A DNA stretch of 7,091 nucleotides from positions 1-7,091 of the forward strand of contig JAUXEL010000088.1 of assembly GCA_030620575.1 (NCBI GenBank), written 5' to 3'. This document shows, piece after piece, positions 1 to 5,711 of this stretch (position 1 is its first letter; each line of letters opens with the position of its first letter). The notes below the pieces were generated by a model. That model worked only from the letters and a program-made list of their open reading frames with translations, was not told where the DNA came from and did no database searches. A program made the position numbers and the translations under genes. This DNA comes from Fidelibacterota bacterium. GTDB lineage: Bacteria > Fidelibacterota > Fidelibacteria > Fidelibacterales > Fidelibacteraceae.

Positions 1-192
1 AACATTACGTGCGCGTTTAATCGCCTTGACAAGCTCACGCTGATGTTTCGCGCATGTTCCTGTAACACGTCGGGGAATGATCTTACCCTGTTCTGTAACA
101 GCTCGTCTCAAGCTTTTATAATCTTTGTAATCAATGACGATCTTTCTGTTTTCACAAAATTTACATATTTTTTTTCTGGATGAAAAAGCCAT
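1..192 (-). CDS. rpsR: 30S ribosomal protein S18, 3' end cut by window edge
   Basis: S18 is a small-subunit protein that pairs with S6 on the platform of the 30S ribosome. The first 64 residues are present and the reading frame is still open at base 1, so only the last residues are missing. The translation starts MAFSSRKKICKFC and carries the family hallmark around residues 40-62: PRRVTGTCAKHQRE followed by a basic AIKRAR helix. Cys10, Cys13, Cys47 and His50 match the zinc-ribbon ('C+') form of S18. The ATG at 192-190 has AGGAG at about 200-204, inside the end of rpsF, and begins 2 bases after the rpsF stop, which implies translational coupling. No ssb gene lies between rpsF and rpsR, unlike in Firmicutes. 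Identification is secure. Confidence 0.96.
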   Translation of the reverse strand, partial: MAFSSRKKICKFCENRKIVIDYKDYKSLRRAVTEQGKIIPRRVTGTCAKHQRELVKAIKRARNV

Positions 193-194
193 GG

Positions 195-644
195 TTATTC
201 TCCTATCTCTTCATCTTTTTCTTTTACAGGTTCTTCCGTCAGATTCTTATCATCTGTTTCCGGTTTTTCTACTTTCTCTTCAGACTTACGTTCTTTGTCT
301 TTGGAATAAGAAGCCCTGCGAGAATCGGGATTCTCACTTCCTTCGGATAATTCGGGTTTCTCTTCAAGTCGAATGATCATTTGATGCAGTACCTGAGATT
401 GAATTTCCATCCAGGCATATAGTTCTTGAATAATTTCCGGATCTACCTCAAAGTACATCAGTATATAGCTGCCATAACGCTGTTTATTGATCAAGTAGGC
501 CAATTTACGTTTACCCCAATCATCAACTTTCAGCACTTTGCCGCCTTTATCGCTGATCTCTTTTTTCACTGCGTTCACAACCGTATCTAAACGATCTTGT
601 TCATAATTCGGATGAACAATAAAAAGCATTTCGTAATATCTCAA
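195..644 (-). CDS. rpsF: 30S ribosomal protein S6 with long charged C-terminal tail
   Basis: S6 binds 16S rRNA together with S18 on the 30S platform. Residues 1-95 form the usual S6 fold: N-terminus MRYYEMLFIVHP, then DDWGKRKLAY and LINKQRYGSYILMYFEV at residues 41-67. Residues 96-149 are a Lys/Glu/Ser/Asp-rich, probably disordered tail, longer than in the roughly 95-130 residue family average. The start is TTG at 644-642: it gives the canonical S6 N-terminus and has AGGAG at 651-655, 6 bases upstream. The first internal ATG (residue 6) would cut off beta strand 1 and has no ribosome binding site. The gene begins 18 bases after the pth stop and ends 2 bases before rpsR, so it is inside the prs-rpsR operon. 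Confidence 0.95.
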   Translation of the reverse strand: MRYYEMLFIVHPNYEQDRLDTVVNAVKKEISDKGGKVLKVDDWGKRKLAYLINKQRYGSYILMYFEVDPEIIQELYAWMEIQSQVLHQMIIRLEEKPELSEGSENPDSRRASYSKDKERKSEEKVEKPETDDKNLTEEPVKEKDEEIGE

Positions 645-662
645 AATATGCTCCTTTCAATG

Positions 663-1241
663 TTATTCTTGTTCAAATTGACGTTGATTGTATACATTCA
701 TGGTTTGTTCCAGATCATGAATGACAAAATGATCTATTGCATCGACCGCCAGGGGAATGATTTCGTTTATCTTAGTACGTTCTGAACGTGAAAAATTGCT
801 CAGCACATAATCAACGGAAGACCATGTCTCCCTGCGCCCGTCAACATCAATACCAATTTTTAATCGTGGGAATGTATCACTGTCAAGATGATATATAATG
901 GATTTCATTCCATTGTGTGACCCGCCGGAACCGCTTAATTTAAATTTCATGCGACCCAGTTCCAGATCAAGGTCGTCGTAGACAACCAATGTATCTTCCA
1001 TATGTATATCATAACGTTTCAATACGTCTTTTACAGCGATACCGCTATCATTCATATAAATAAGAGGTTTCACAAATGCTGCATCATGATTTTTAGAAAA
1101 AGCGATCATATATTTGCCTTTCCCGGCTTTAAATTTTAGACGATACCGCGACGCCAGCTCATCAAGGACCATAAAGCCCACATTATGGCGTGTTTTGCGA
1201 TACCGACTTCCGGGGCTTCCTAAACCAATAACAGCTTTCAA
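663..1241 (-). CDS. pth: Peptidyl-tRNA hydrolase (Pth family)
   Basis: Cytosolic esterase that frees tRNA from peptidyl-tRNAs that drop off ribosomes. The 192-residue product has normal family length. Visible motifs are GLGSPG (6-11), RHNVG (18-22) with the catalytic histidine His19, KPLIYMNDSG (58-67) with Asn64, YDDLDL (88-93) with Asp89 equivalent to E. coli Asp93, and SHNG (108-111) with Asn110. One oddity is Ser9 where the family usually has Asn (GLGNPG, Asn10 in E. coli). The frame is open further upstream, but that part is the out-of-frame reading of the rplY acidic tail. The chosen start is TTG at 1241-1239: it gives the canonical N-terminus, has GAGGA 8 bases upstream, and lies 4 bases after the rplY stop, implying coupling. 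No ATG or GTG fits better. Confidence 0.93.
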   Translation of the reverse strand: MKAVIGLGSPGSRYRKTRHNVGFMVLDELASRYRLKFKAGKGKYMIAFSKNHDAAFVKPLIYMNDSGIAVKDVLKRYDIHMEDTLVVYDDLDLELGRMKFKLSGSGGSHNGMKSIIYHLDSDTFPRLKIGIDVDGRRETWSSVDYVLSNFSRSERTKINEIIPLAVDAIDHFVIHDLEQTMNVYNQRQFEQE

Positions 1242-1245
1242 TGTG

Positions 1246-1887
1246 TTATTCCTCTGATTCACTTTTAGTTTCCGCGCCTTCTTCACCTTCTGCGCCTTCT
1301 TCACCTTCAACTTCTTCGCCTTCAACTTCTTCTTCTTCTTCTCCAATACCTGAAGGTAATACAACAGCCGCAACCAGCATGTCCACACCGGAAACAATTT
1401 CCAGATCACCAAAATCCAGATCACTCACATGTAAGGTGTCACCAATTGCCAATTCTTCAATATTAACATCTAATTGTTTGGGGATTTCCGAGGCTTTACA
1501 TTTAATTTCAATTTCATACATGTGCGGTTCAAACAACCCACCCTCATGTACGCCAATGGATGCTCCAATATAATTTAAATGAACCATTACCTGAACAATT
1601 TCACTCATACTAACGCCTTGAAAATCTACGTGTACAACTCGTTCCGTTACGGGATGAAACTGAATTTTTTTGATCAGTGCCTTTTTCTTACTGCCGTCCA
1701 GATTTAATTCAATCAACTGATTTCCGGCTTTTAAAAGACGAATAAACTCTAATTCAATCATTTGTAATGATTCCGCTTTCCCTTTGTGATAAAACACGGC
1801 AGGAATAATACCTTTTCTTCGAAGTTTTTTATTTGCTTCTTTTCCGCGTTCTGTGCGGACTTCCGTTTGTAATATTAGTTCTGTCAT
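1246..1887 (-). CDS. rplY: 50S ribosomal protein L25, long CTC/TL5 form
   Basis: L25 binds 5S rRNA in the large subunit. At 213 residues this is the two-domain CTC/TL5 type. The N-terminal 5S-binding domain is at about 1-92 (RTERGKEANKKLRRKGIIPAVFY, then FHPVTERVVHVDFQ at 77-90). The C-terminal TL5 domain is at about 95-177 (IGASIGVHEGG, IPKQLDVNIEELAIGDTLHVSDL). It ends in an acidic tail at 183-213 built almost only of Glu and Gly, encoded by a low-complexity GAA/GGT stretch. The ATG at 1887-1885 has AGGAG 10 bases upstream (1898-1902). It starts 24 bases after prs and ends 4 bases before pth. The prs-rplY-pth order is widely conserved, which supports the call. 'ctc' is an equivalent name. 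Confidence 0.95.
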   Translation of the reverse strand: MTELILQTEVRTERGKEANKKLRRKGIIPAVFYHKGKAESLQMIELEFIRLLKAGNQLIELNLDGSKKKALIKKIQFHPVTERVVHVDFQGVSMSEIVQVMVHLNYIGASIGVHEGGLFEPHMYEIEIKCKASEIPKQLDVNIEELAIGDTLHVSDLDFGDLEIVSGVDMLVAAVVLPSGIGEEEEEVEGEEVEGEEGAEGEEGAETKSESEE

Positions 1888-1911
1888 TGTCTAATATCTC
1901 CTATTTTATTG

Positions 1912-2877
1912 CTAACTTTCTATATTAAATTCGTAGAACAAATCACTGATAGATTCATTGTCATGCGAACGTTTGATGGCAGATGCCAAAATATTTGCGA
2001 CACTAACAATTTCCATATTGGGTAATATTTTCTTTTTGGGCAGGGCAATGGTGTCTGTGGTAATAATAGTGGATATTTCTGATTTTTTTAATCTTTCAAT
2101 TGCCGAGCCTGATAAAACAGGATGAGTAAAGACTGCGATAACTTCAGATGCACCCGCCTTTTTTAAATACGCGGCGGCTGCAACGAGGGTACCTGCCGTA
2201 TCTGCCATATCATCAATGATCAGGCATTTCTTTCCTTTAACATTTCCAATAATATTCATTGCTTCTGTTTTATTATGTGCTGTCCGCCGTTTATCAATGA
2301 TTGCTAATTCCTTATGCATATACATGGCTACACTGCGAGAACGTGCTACACTGCCCATATCCGGTGCAATAACCACTAAATCCGGATCTTCGAGCCATCC
2401 CTTGGTGCGGAAATGCGCCATAAATGCCGGACGGGAAAAAAGGTGGTCGAAGGGAATATTAACATATCCCTGAATCTGCATGGAATGCAGATCCATTGCA
2501 ATAATCCGGTTGGCTCCCGCTTTCACAATTAGATCCATAAACAAGCGTGCTGAGATGGGAACACGCGGCTGATCTTTACGATCTTGCCGGGCATATCCGT
2601 AATAGGGTAATACAACAGTAATCCGATCAGCAGATGAGCGTTTCGCCGCGTCAATAATTATCAATAGTTCAATTAAATTGTCGGCCGGTTGACTTGTCGA
2701 TTGAATAATAAAAATATCCTGTCCCCGAATATTTTCATCAAAACGGACCCATATTTCACCATCTGAGAATGTTTTGCTCGTCAATGCGCCCGGTTCAAGA
2801 TTCAACGCCTTACAAATATCTTGTGTAAGCTTCGGATTGGACGACCCTGAAAATACTTTGAGTTCTCTGTTTTTCAT
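1912..2877 (-). CDS. prs: Ribose-phosphate pyrophosphokinase (PRPP synthetase, class I)
   Basis: Makes PRPP from ribose 5-phosphate and ATP in the cytosol, feeding purine, pyrimidine, NAD, His and Trp synthesis. The 321-residue length is normal for the bacterial enzyme. Visible motifs are FSDGEIWVRFDENIRG (37-52), the ATP-site stretch YARQDRKDQPRVPISARLF (95-113), DLHSMQIQGY with His131, APDMGSVARSRS (171-182), the flexible-loop DKRR (196-199), and the PRPP-binding loop IDDMADTAGT (221-230). The ATG at 2877-2875 has AAGGAG 5 bases upstream. The stop is TAG, and rplY follows after 24 bases. A terminator hairpin lies only 24 bases upstream of the start codon, so the origin of prs transcripts is unclear (see findings). 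Confidence 0.97.
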   Translation of the reverse strand: MKNRELKVFSGSSNPKLTQDICKALNLEPGALTSKTFSDGEIWVRFDENIRGQDIFIIQSTSQPADNLIELLIIIDAAKRSSADRITVVLPYYGYARQDRKDQPRVPISARLFMDLIVKAGANRIIAMDLHSMQIQGYVNIPFDHLFSRPAFMAHFRTKGWLEDPDLVVIAPDMGSVARSRSVAMYMHKELAIIDKRRTAHNKTEAMNIIGNVKGKKCLIIDDMADTAGTLVAAAAYLKKAGASEVIAVFTHPVLSGSAIERLKKSEISTIITTDTIALPKKKILPNMEIVSVANILASAIKRSHDNESISDLFYEFNIES

Positions 2878-2901
2878 TGTAACTCCTTTTTTTTCCTCTA
2901 C

Positions 2902-2931
2902 AAAAAAAGCCTGAATAATATGTTCAGGCTT
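2902..2931 (-). terminator. Rho-independent terminator between tRNA-Gln and prs
   Basis: Bases 2907-2915 pair perfectly with 2923-2931 (9 bp, AGCCTGAA-type arm, 7-base loop 2916-2922). Read on the minus strand, the hairpin is followed by seven consecutive Ts (complement of 2902-2908, two of which overlap the stem). This is a classic intrinsic terminator for transcripts leaving tRNA-Gln. In the opposite direction the T tract is interrupted (TTCTTT), so it would act poorly there. It may also serve as an attenuator for prs. Confidence 0.85.
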
Positions 2932-2944
2932 CTTTGCTCTCGTG

Positions 2945-3015
2945 TTCAGGGGCAGGGATTCGAACCCCGATCGGTTGGACCAAAACCAACTGTCCTGCCA
3001 TTGAACGACCCCCGA
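2945..3015 (-). tRNA. tRNA-Gln (anticodon UUG)
   Basis: On the minus strand the sequence folds into a full cloverleaf. The 7-bp acceptor is TCGGGGG with CCCCTGA (U1-A72 pair and one G-U), the D stem is GTTC/GGAC, and the anticodon stem is GTTGG/CCAAC with loop TTTTGGT, giving anticodon TTG, which reads CAA (Gln). The T arm is CGGGG-TTCGAAT-CCCTG. The discriminator is A, and the following bases are CAC, so the 3' CCA is not encoded and must be added by a CCA-adding enzyme. The weak U1-A72 pair is typical of tRNA-Gln. The tRNA starts 7 bases after the ispE stop, leaving no room for its own promoter, so it is probably processed from the ispE transcript. Confidence 0.95.
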
Positions 3016-3022
3016 AGGTATC

Positions 3023-3859
3023 TTATATCGGGCGTGTTATCACAGCGTTATTAAACGCGGCAACAACCCGCTTCGCGATTTCACACGATTCGCAAATCCC
3101 AAACACAGTCGAGCCGGAACCCGACAAGTCGGCATATTTCGCACCTAAACCATATAAGCGCGCTTTAATTTCACCGATTTCCGGATATGAAGGAATGATT
3201 GCTTCTTCAAAATCATTTTCAAATATCTGCCAATTAAATCCTTTTTCCAATTGGCTGGGTATTTTAGGTTTTTTTAACTTGCCTGTCAAGGAAAATTTTA
3301 GTTGTTCATATGCCCACGGAGTTGAAATCGCAAATTCTGGAAATACTAATACTGCCCACCAGTTTTTCGGTATTTCAAGAGGTGTTAAAACATCTCCGAT
3401 CCCTTCCGCATATGCTGTTCCTCCTTGCAAAAAAAACGGAACATCAGCACCCAGTTTCACGGCAATGTCTGTTAAATCTTTTTCGCATAAGGCAGCTTTT
3501 TTATTCAGCCATCTTAATATCGTTGCAGCATTGGAGGATCCGCCTCCTAATCCCGCCCCGGCAGGGATACGTTTCTTCAGGTTGATCTTTGCGCCGAAAT
3601 TGTCCGGTAAAAAATCAATCATAGCACGTACAGCTTTGAGAATAAGATTACTTTCGTCAACAGGAATATCCGGATCATCACAACTAAGACTAAAACGGTC
3701 TTGGAACAAGCCATCTACTTTTAATTCCTCTATCCGGATCTCATCAGCAAAATCTATTTCCTGAAAAATGGTTTCAATCAGATGATATCCGTCTTCGGGA
3801 CGGCGACCAAGAATATGTAGGCCGATATTGATTTTTGCGTTTGAGGTGAGAGTGATCAT
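3023..3859 (-). CDS. ispE: 4-diphosphocytidyl-2-C-methyl-D-erythritol kinase (IspE)
   Basis: Phosphorylates CDP-methylerythritol in the MEP pathway to isoprenoid precursors; cytosolic GHMP-family kinase. The 278-residue product has normal length. N-terminal AKINIGLHILGRRPEDGYH (8-26) includes Lys9 and Asn11. The GHMP glycine-rich ATP motif PAGAGLGGGSSNAA is at 99-112, LGADVPFFLQGG with the catalytic-type Asp139 at 137-147, and the C-terminal motif LSGSGSTVFGI at 245-255. The ATG at 3859-3857 matches the family N-terminus. No other start codon exists before the in-frame stop at 3901-3899. There is no recognisable Shine-Dalgarno site, because the leader is the CTTAAAC-type tandem array. Upstream gltX has the same orientation and may supply the transcript. 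Confidence 0.95.
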   Translation of the reverse strand: MITLTSNAKINIGLHILGRRPEDGYHLIETIFQEIDFADEIRIEELKVDGLFQDRFSLSCDDPDIPVDESNLILKAVRAMIDFLPDNFGAKINLKKRIPAGAGLGGGSSNAATILRWLNKKAALCEKDLTDIAVKLGADVPFFLQGGTAYAEGIGDVLTPLEIPKNWWAVLVFPEFAISTPWAYEQLKFSLTGKLKKPKIPSQLEKGFNWQIFENDFEEAIIPSYPEIGEIKARLYGLGAKYADLSGSGSTVFGICESCEIAKRVVAAFNNAVITRPI

Positions 3860-3865
3860 GAATGC

Positions 3866-3944
3866 GTTTAGGGGTTTAGGGTTTAAGAGTTTAAAAGTTT
3901 AAGGGTTTAAGGGTTTAAGGGTTTAAGGGTTTAAGAGTTTAAAG
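3866..3944. repeat. 8-base tandem array, unit GTTTAAGG
   Basis: Ten head-to-tail units of consensus GTTTAAGR. One unit is shortened to 7 bases (3874-3880), and four consecutive units at 3897-3928 are identical. The array ends 6 bases before the ispE start codon and occupies its whole proximal leader. The unit recalls the TTTAGGG telomere motif only by chance: the period is 8, the locus is internal and the organism is bacterial. Confidence 0.9.
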
Positions 3945-3952
3945 TTAAAAGC

Positions 3953-4040
3953 TTACCTTCTTTGCCTCTTAGCTTCCCAGCTTCTTAGCTTCCTTGCTTC
4001 TCTGCTTCTTAGCTTCTCTGCTTCTTTGCTTCCCAGCTCT
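3953..4040. repeat. 8-base tandem array, unit NNNGCTTC (e.g. TTAGCTTC)
   Basis: Eleven degenerate 8-base units share a GCTTC core, with variable triplets TTA, CCA, CTT, TCT or TTT before it. TTAGCTTC itself occurs three times (3969, 3985, 4009). The array continues without a break from the spacer into the 3' end of gltX. The unit starting at 4009 provides the gltX stop codon (TAA on the minus strand). It is separated from the GTTTAAGG array by only 8 bases. Confidence 0.85.
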
Positions 4041-5442
4041 TGATCCGTCGAATATTTTCCTCTTTTCCAAGATATTCTGCAATATACCCTAATTCAGGTC
4101 CGTGCATTTCGCCGGTTAAACCAATGCGAACAGGCATCCAGAGCAGCTTTCCTTTTACACCGGTTTCTGCCTGAGCAGCTTGCATAACAGTCTTAAAGCC
4201 ATCAACAGTAAGCTCTTCCAAAATGCTGATTTTTTCTATATAAGAAGTAAAGACTGTACGGGTTGAATCCAGCGCCAGCATTTCCTTTGCATCCGCATCG
4301 GGAATCGCCGGGTCTCCGGTAAATACGGTTAGTTTATCCGGGATATCCTGAAAAGTAGTTAATGACGTTTTTACCGCCATGAGAGCAGTATCCAGTTTTG
4401 ATTCATTAACCTTTGTATTTTCCAGCCATTTTCGTGCTTCTTTCAGGTATTTCGCCGTATCCATATTTTTTATATATTGGCCGTTCATCCAATTTAATTT
4501 CTGCACATCAAAAACAGCTCCGGCTTTGTTGATTTTATTAATATCGAATGCAGCGATGAGTTCTTCCATGGAATATATTTCATTTTTCCCGCCGGGATTC
4601 CATCCGAGAAGTGCGAGAAAATTATTTAATGCTTCCGGGATATAACCTTTCTTAAGATAATCTTCCACTGCCACATCACCCTGCCTTTTGGATAATTTTG
4701 ATTTATCGGCATTCAGTAATAAGGGAAGATGTACCATGCGTGGAGGTTCCCACCCGAAACAATCATATAAAAACAAATGTTTTGGCACAGAGGGCAGCCA
4801 CTCTTCCCCGCGAATAATGTGTGTTACCTGCATATAATGATCATCCACAACATTCGCAAGATGGTAAGTGGGAAACCCGTCGGATTTCACAAGCACCTGA
4901 TCATCCACCTGCGACCATGAAATTCGAACATCACCGCGAACAATATCATGAAAAGCACATACCCCGTCTTGCGGCGTTTTTAAACGAATAACAAAATCTT
5001 CGGTTTCAGCACGTTTATCAGACTCTTCTTTAGGGATATTCCTGCATTTTCCGTTATAACCGGTGGGGATATGTTTTTCCATTTGTTCTTTTCGAACCGC
5101 TTCAAGCGTTTCTGCACTGCAAAAACAACGATATGCATGGCCTGCATTCAGTAATTTTTGAACTTCTTTTGTATAAATATCGCGGCGTTTACTTTGAAAA
5201 TAGGGACCATTTTCATCCTCTTTTCCGGGACCGACATCATATTTGACTCCCAATTGCTCAAGAGACGATAAGAGATTTTCAACCGCACCTTCTACATAAC
5301 GGTTTTGATCTGTATCTTCCACACGTAAAATAAATTTGCCACCCTGCTGGCGGGTAAATATGTAATTATATAGCGCAGTCCGGTGACTGCCAACATGTAC
5401 TAAGCCGGTCGGACTGGGTGCAAAACGTGTGACAACGGTCAT
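4009..5442 (-). CDS. gltX: Glutamyl-tRNA synthetase (class I)
   Basis: Charges tRNA-Glu with glutamate; in organisms lacking GlnRS the non-discriminating form also charges tRNA-Gln before amidation. The 477-residue length is normal. The Rossmann domain begins TRFAPSPTGLVHVGSHRTALYN, where HVGS (16-19) is the HIGH signature; FILRVEDTDQNR is at 37-48. The zinc-knuckle region has Cys106, Cys108 and Cys133, with Asn135 where E. coli has His. HIIRGEEWLPSVPKH is at 208-222 and the KMSKS-type loop KLSKRQGD at 249-256. The anticodon-binding domain fills the C-terminal third. The ATG at 5442-5440 has AAAGGAG 5 bases upstream; a longer in-frame start at 5508 would add 22 non-conserved residues and is rejected. 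The last residues (WEAKKQRS) are encoded inside a tandem repeat. Discriminating specificity cannot be judged here. Confidence 0.96.
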   Translation of the reverse strand: MTVVTRFAPSPTGLVHVGSHRTALYNYIFTRQQGGKFILRVEDTDQNRYVEGAVENLLSSLEQLGVKYDVGPGKEDENGPYFQSKRRDIYTKEVQKLLNAGHAYRCFCSAETLEAVRKEQMEKHIPTGYNGKCRNIPKEESDKRAETEDFVIRLKTPQDGVCAFHDIVRGDVRISWSQVDDQVLVKSDGFPTYHLANVVDDHYMQVTHIIRGEEWLPSVPKHLFLYDCFGWEPPRMVHLPLLLNADKSKLSKRQGDVAVEDYLKKGYIPEALNNFLALLGWNPGGKNEIYSMEELIAAFDINKINKAGAVFDVQKLNWMNGQYIKNMDTAKYLKEARKWLENTKVNESKLDTALMAVKTSLTTFQDIPDKLTVFTGDPAIPDADAKEMLALDSTRTVFTSYIEKISILEELTVDGFKTVMQAAQAETGVKGKLLWMPVRIGLTGEMHGPELGYIAEYLGKEENIRRIKSWEAKKQRS

Positions 5443-5496
5443 TATCTCTCCTTTGGATTTAATTCCTGCCTGATCCTGATAATTTGAGGAGTTAAT

Positions 5497-5520
5497 ATGA
5501 ATTTGCAATGCGATATTTAA
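5497..5520 (+). CDS. Possible 7-codon leader ORF (MNLQCDI) with strong ribosome binding site
   Basis: GAGGAG at 5486-5491 sits 5 bases before an ATG at 5497, which opens a frame of seven sense codons ending in TAA at 5518-5520. The initiation signal is better than that of the dihydroorotase gene downstream. It could be a leader peptide or uORF, a remnant of an older gene start, or chance. No conservation can be assessed, so this is a tentative call. Confidence 0.2.
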   Translation: MNLQCDI

Positions 5521-5543
5521 TTGAAATGATTTCTTCTATTCTT

Positions 5544-5711
5544 CCGGCTTCTGCCTACTGTCTACTGACTTCTGCCTACTGTCTACTGACTTCTGCCTAC
5601 TGTCTACTGACTTCTGCCTACTGCCTACTGACTTCTGCCTACTGCCTACTGCCTACTGGCTTCTGACTTCTGCCTACTGACTACTGCCTACTGCCTACTG
5701 GCTTCTGCCTA
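5544..5711. repeat. 7-base tandem array, consensus CTGNCTW, with 21-base super-period
   Basis: Twenty-three consecutive heptamers at 5551-5711 fit CTGNCTW without an indel, with a degenerate extra unit (CCGGCTT) at 5544-5550. The first nine units are three exact copies of a 21-base block made of CTGCCTA, CTGTCTA and CTGACTT (5551-5613). Later units mix CTGCCTA, CTGACTT, CTGGCTT and CTGACTA. The array runs to 10 bases before the dihydroorotase ATG. Short heptamer arrays of this style are known in intergenic DNA of various bacteria, such as the STRR repeats of cyanobacteria, though those have different units. Confidence 0.95.

Noticed and set aside
134..376. Small plus-strand frame with hydrophobic Leu/Phe-rich product opposite rpsF and rpsR
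   Set aside because: It is antisense to two secure ribosomal protein genes; its hydrophobicity comes from reading the complement of Lys/Glu-rich codons.
1262..1345. Tandem repeat of GAA/GGT words as an independent repeat element
   Set aside because: It is the coding sequence of the Glu/Gly-rich L25 tail; low codon complexity explains it.
1242..1424. Longer Pth reading frame adding 61 lysine-rich residues at the N-terminus
   Set aside because: The extra part is the shifted reading of the GAA-rich tail of rplY. It shares no family similarity, and the TTG at 1241 has a ribosome binding site and the canonical N-terminus.
2934..3764. 276-codon open frame on the plus strand opposite ispE and tRNA-Gln
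   Set aside because: It runs antisense through a clear IspE gene and a tRNA and has no recognisable domain; it is a shadow frame.
3866..3944. Telomere-like TTTAGGG repeat, suggesting a linear end or eukaryotic DNA
   Set aside because: The real unit is the 8-base GTTTAAGR, the array is short and internal, and all flanking genes are bacterial.
5443..5508. Upstream ATG giving GltX 22 more residues
   Set aside because: The added residues are not like the family, whereas the ATG at 5442 begins right before the conserved TRFAPSPTG and has AAAGGAG 5 bases upstream.
5544..5711. CRISPR array in the repeat-rich spacer
   Set aside because: Units are 7 bases, contiguous and without unique spacers; no cas gene is nearby.
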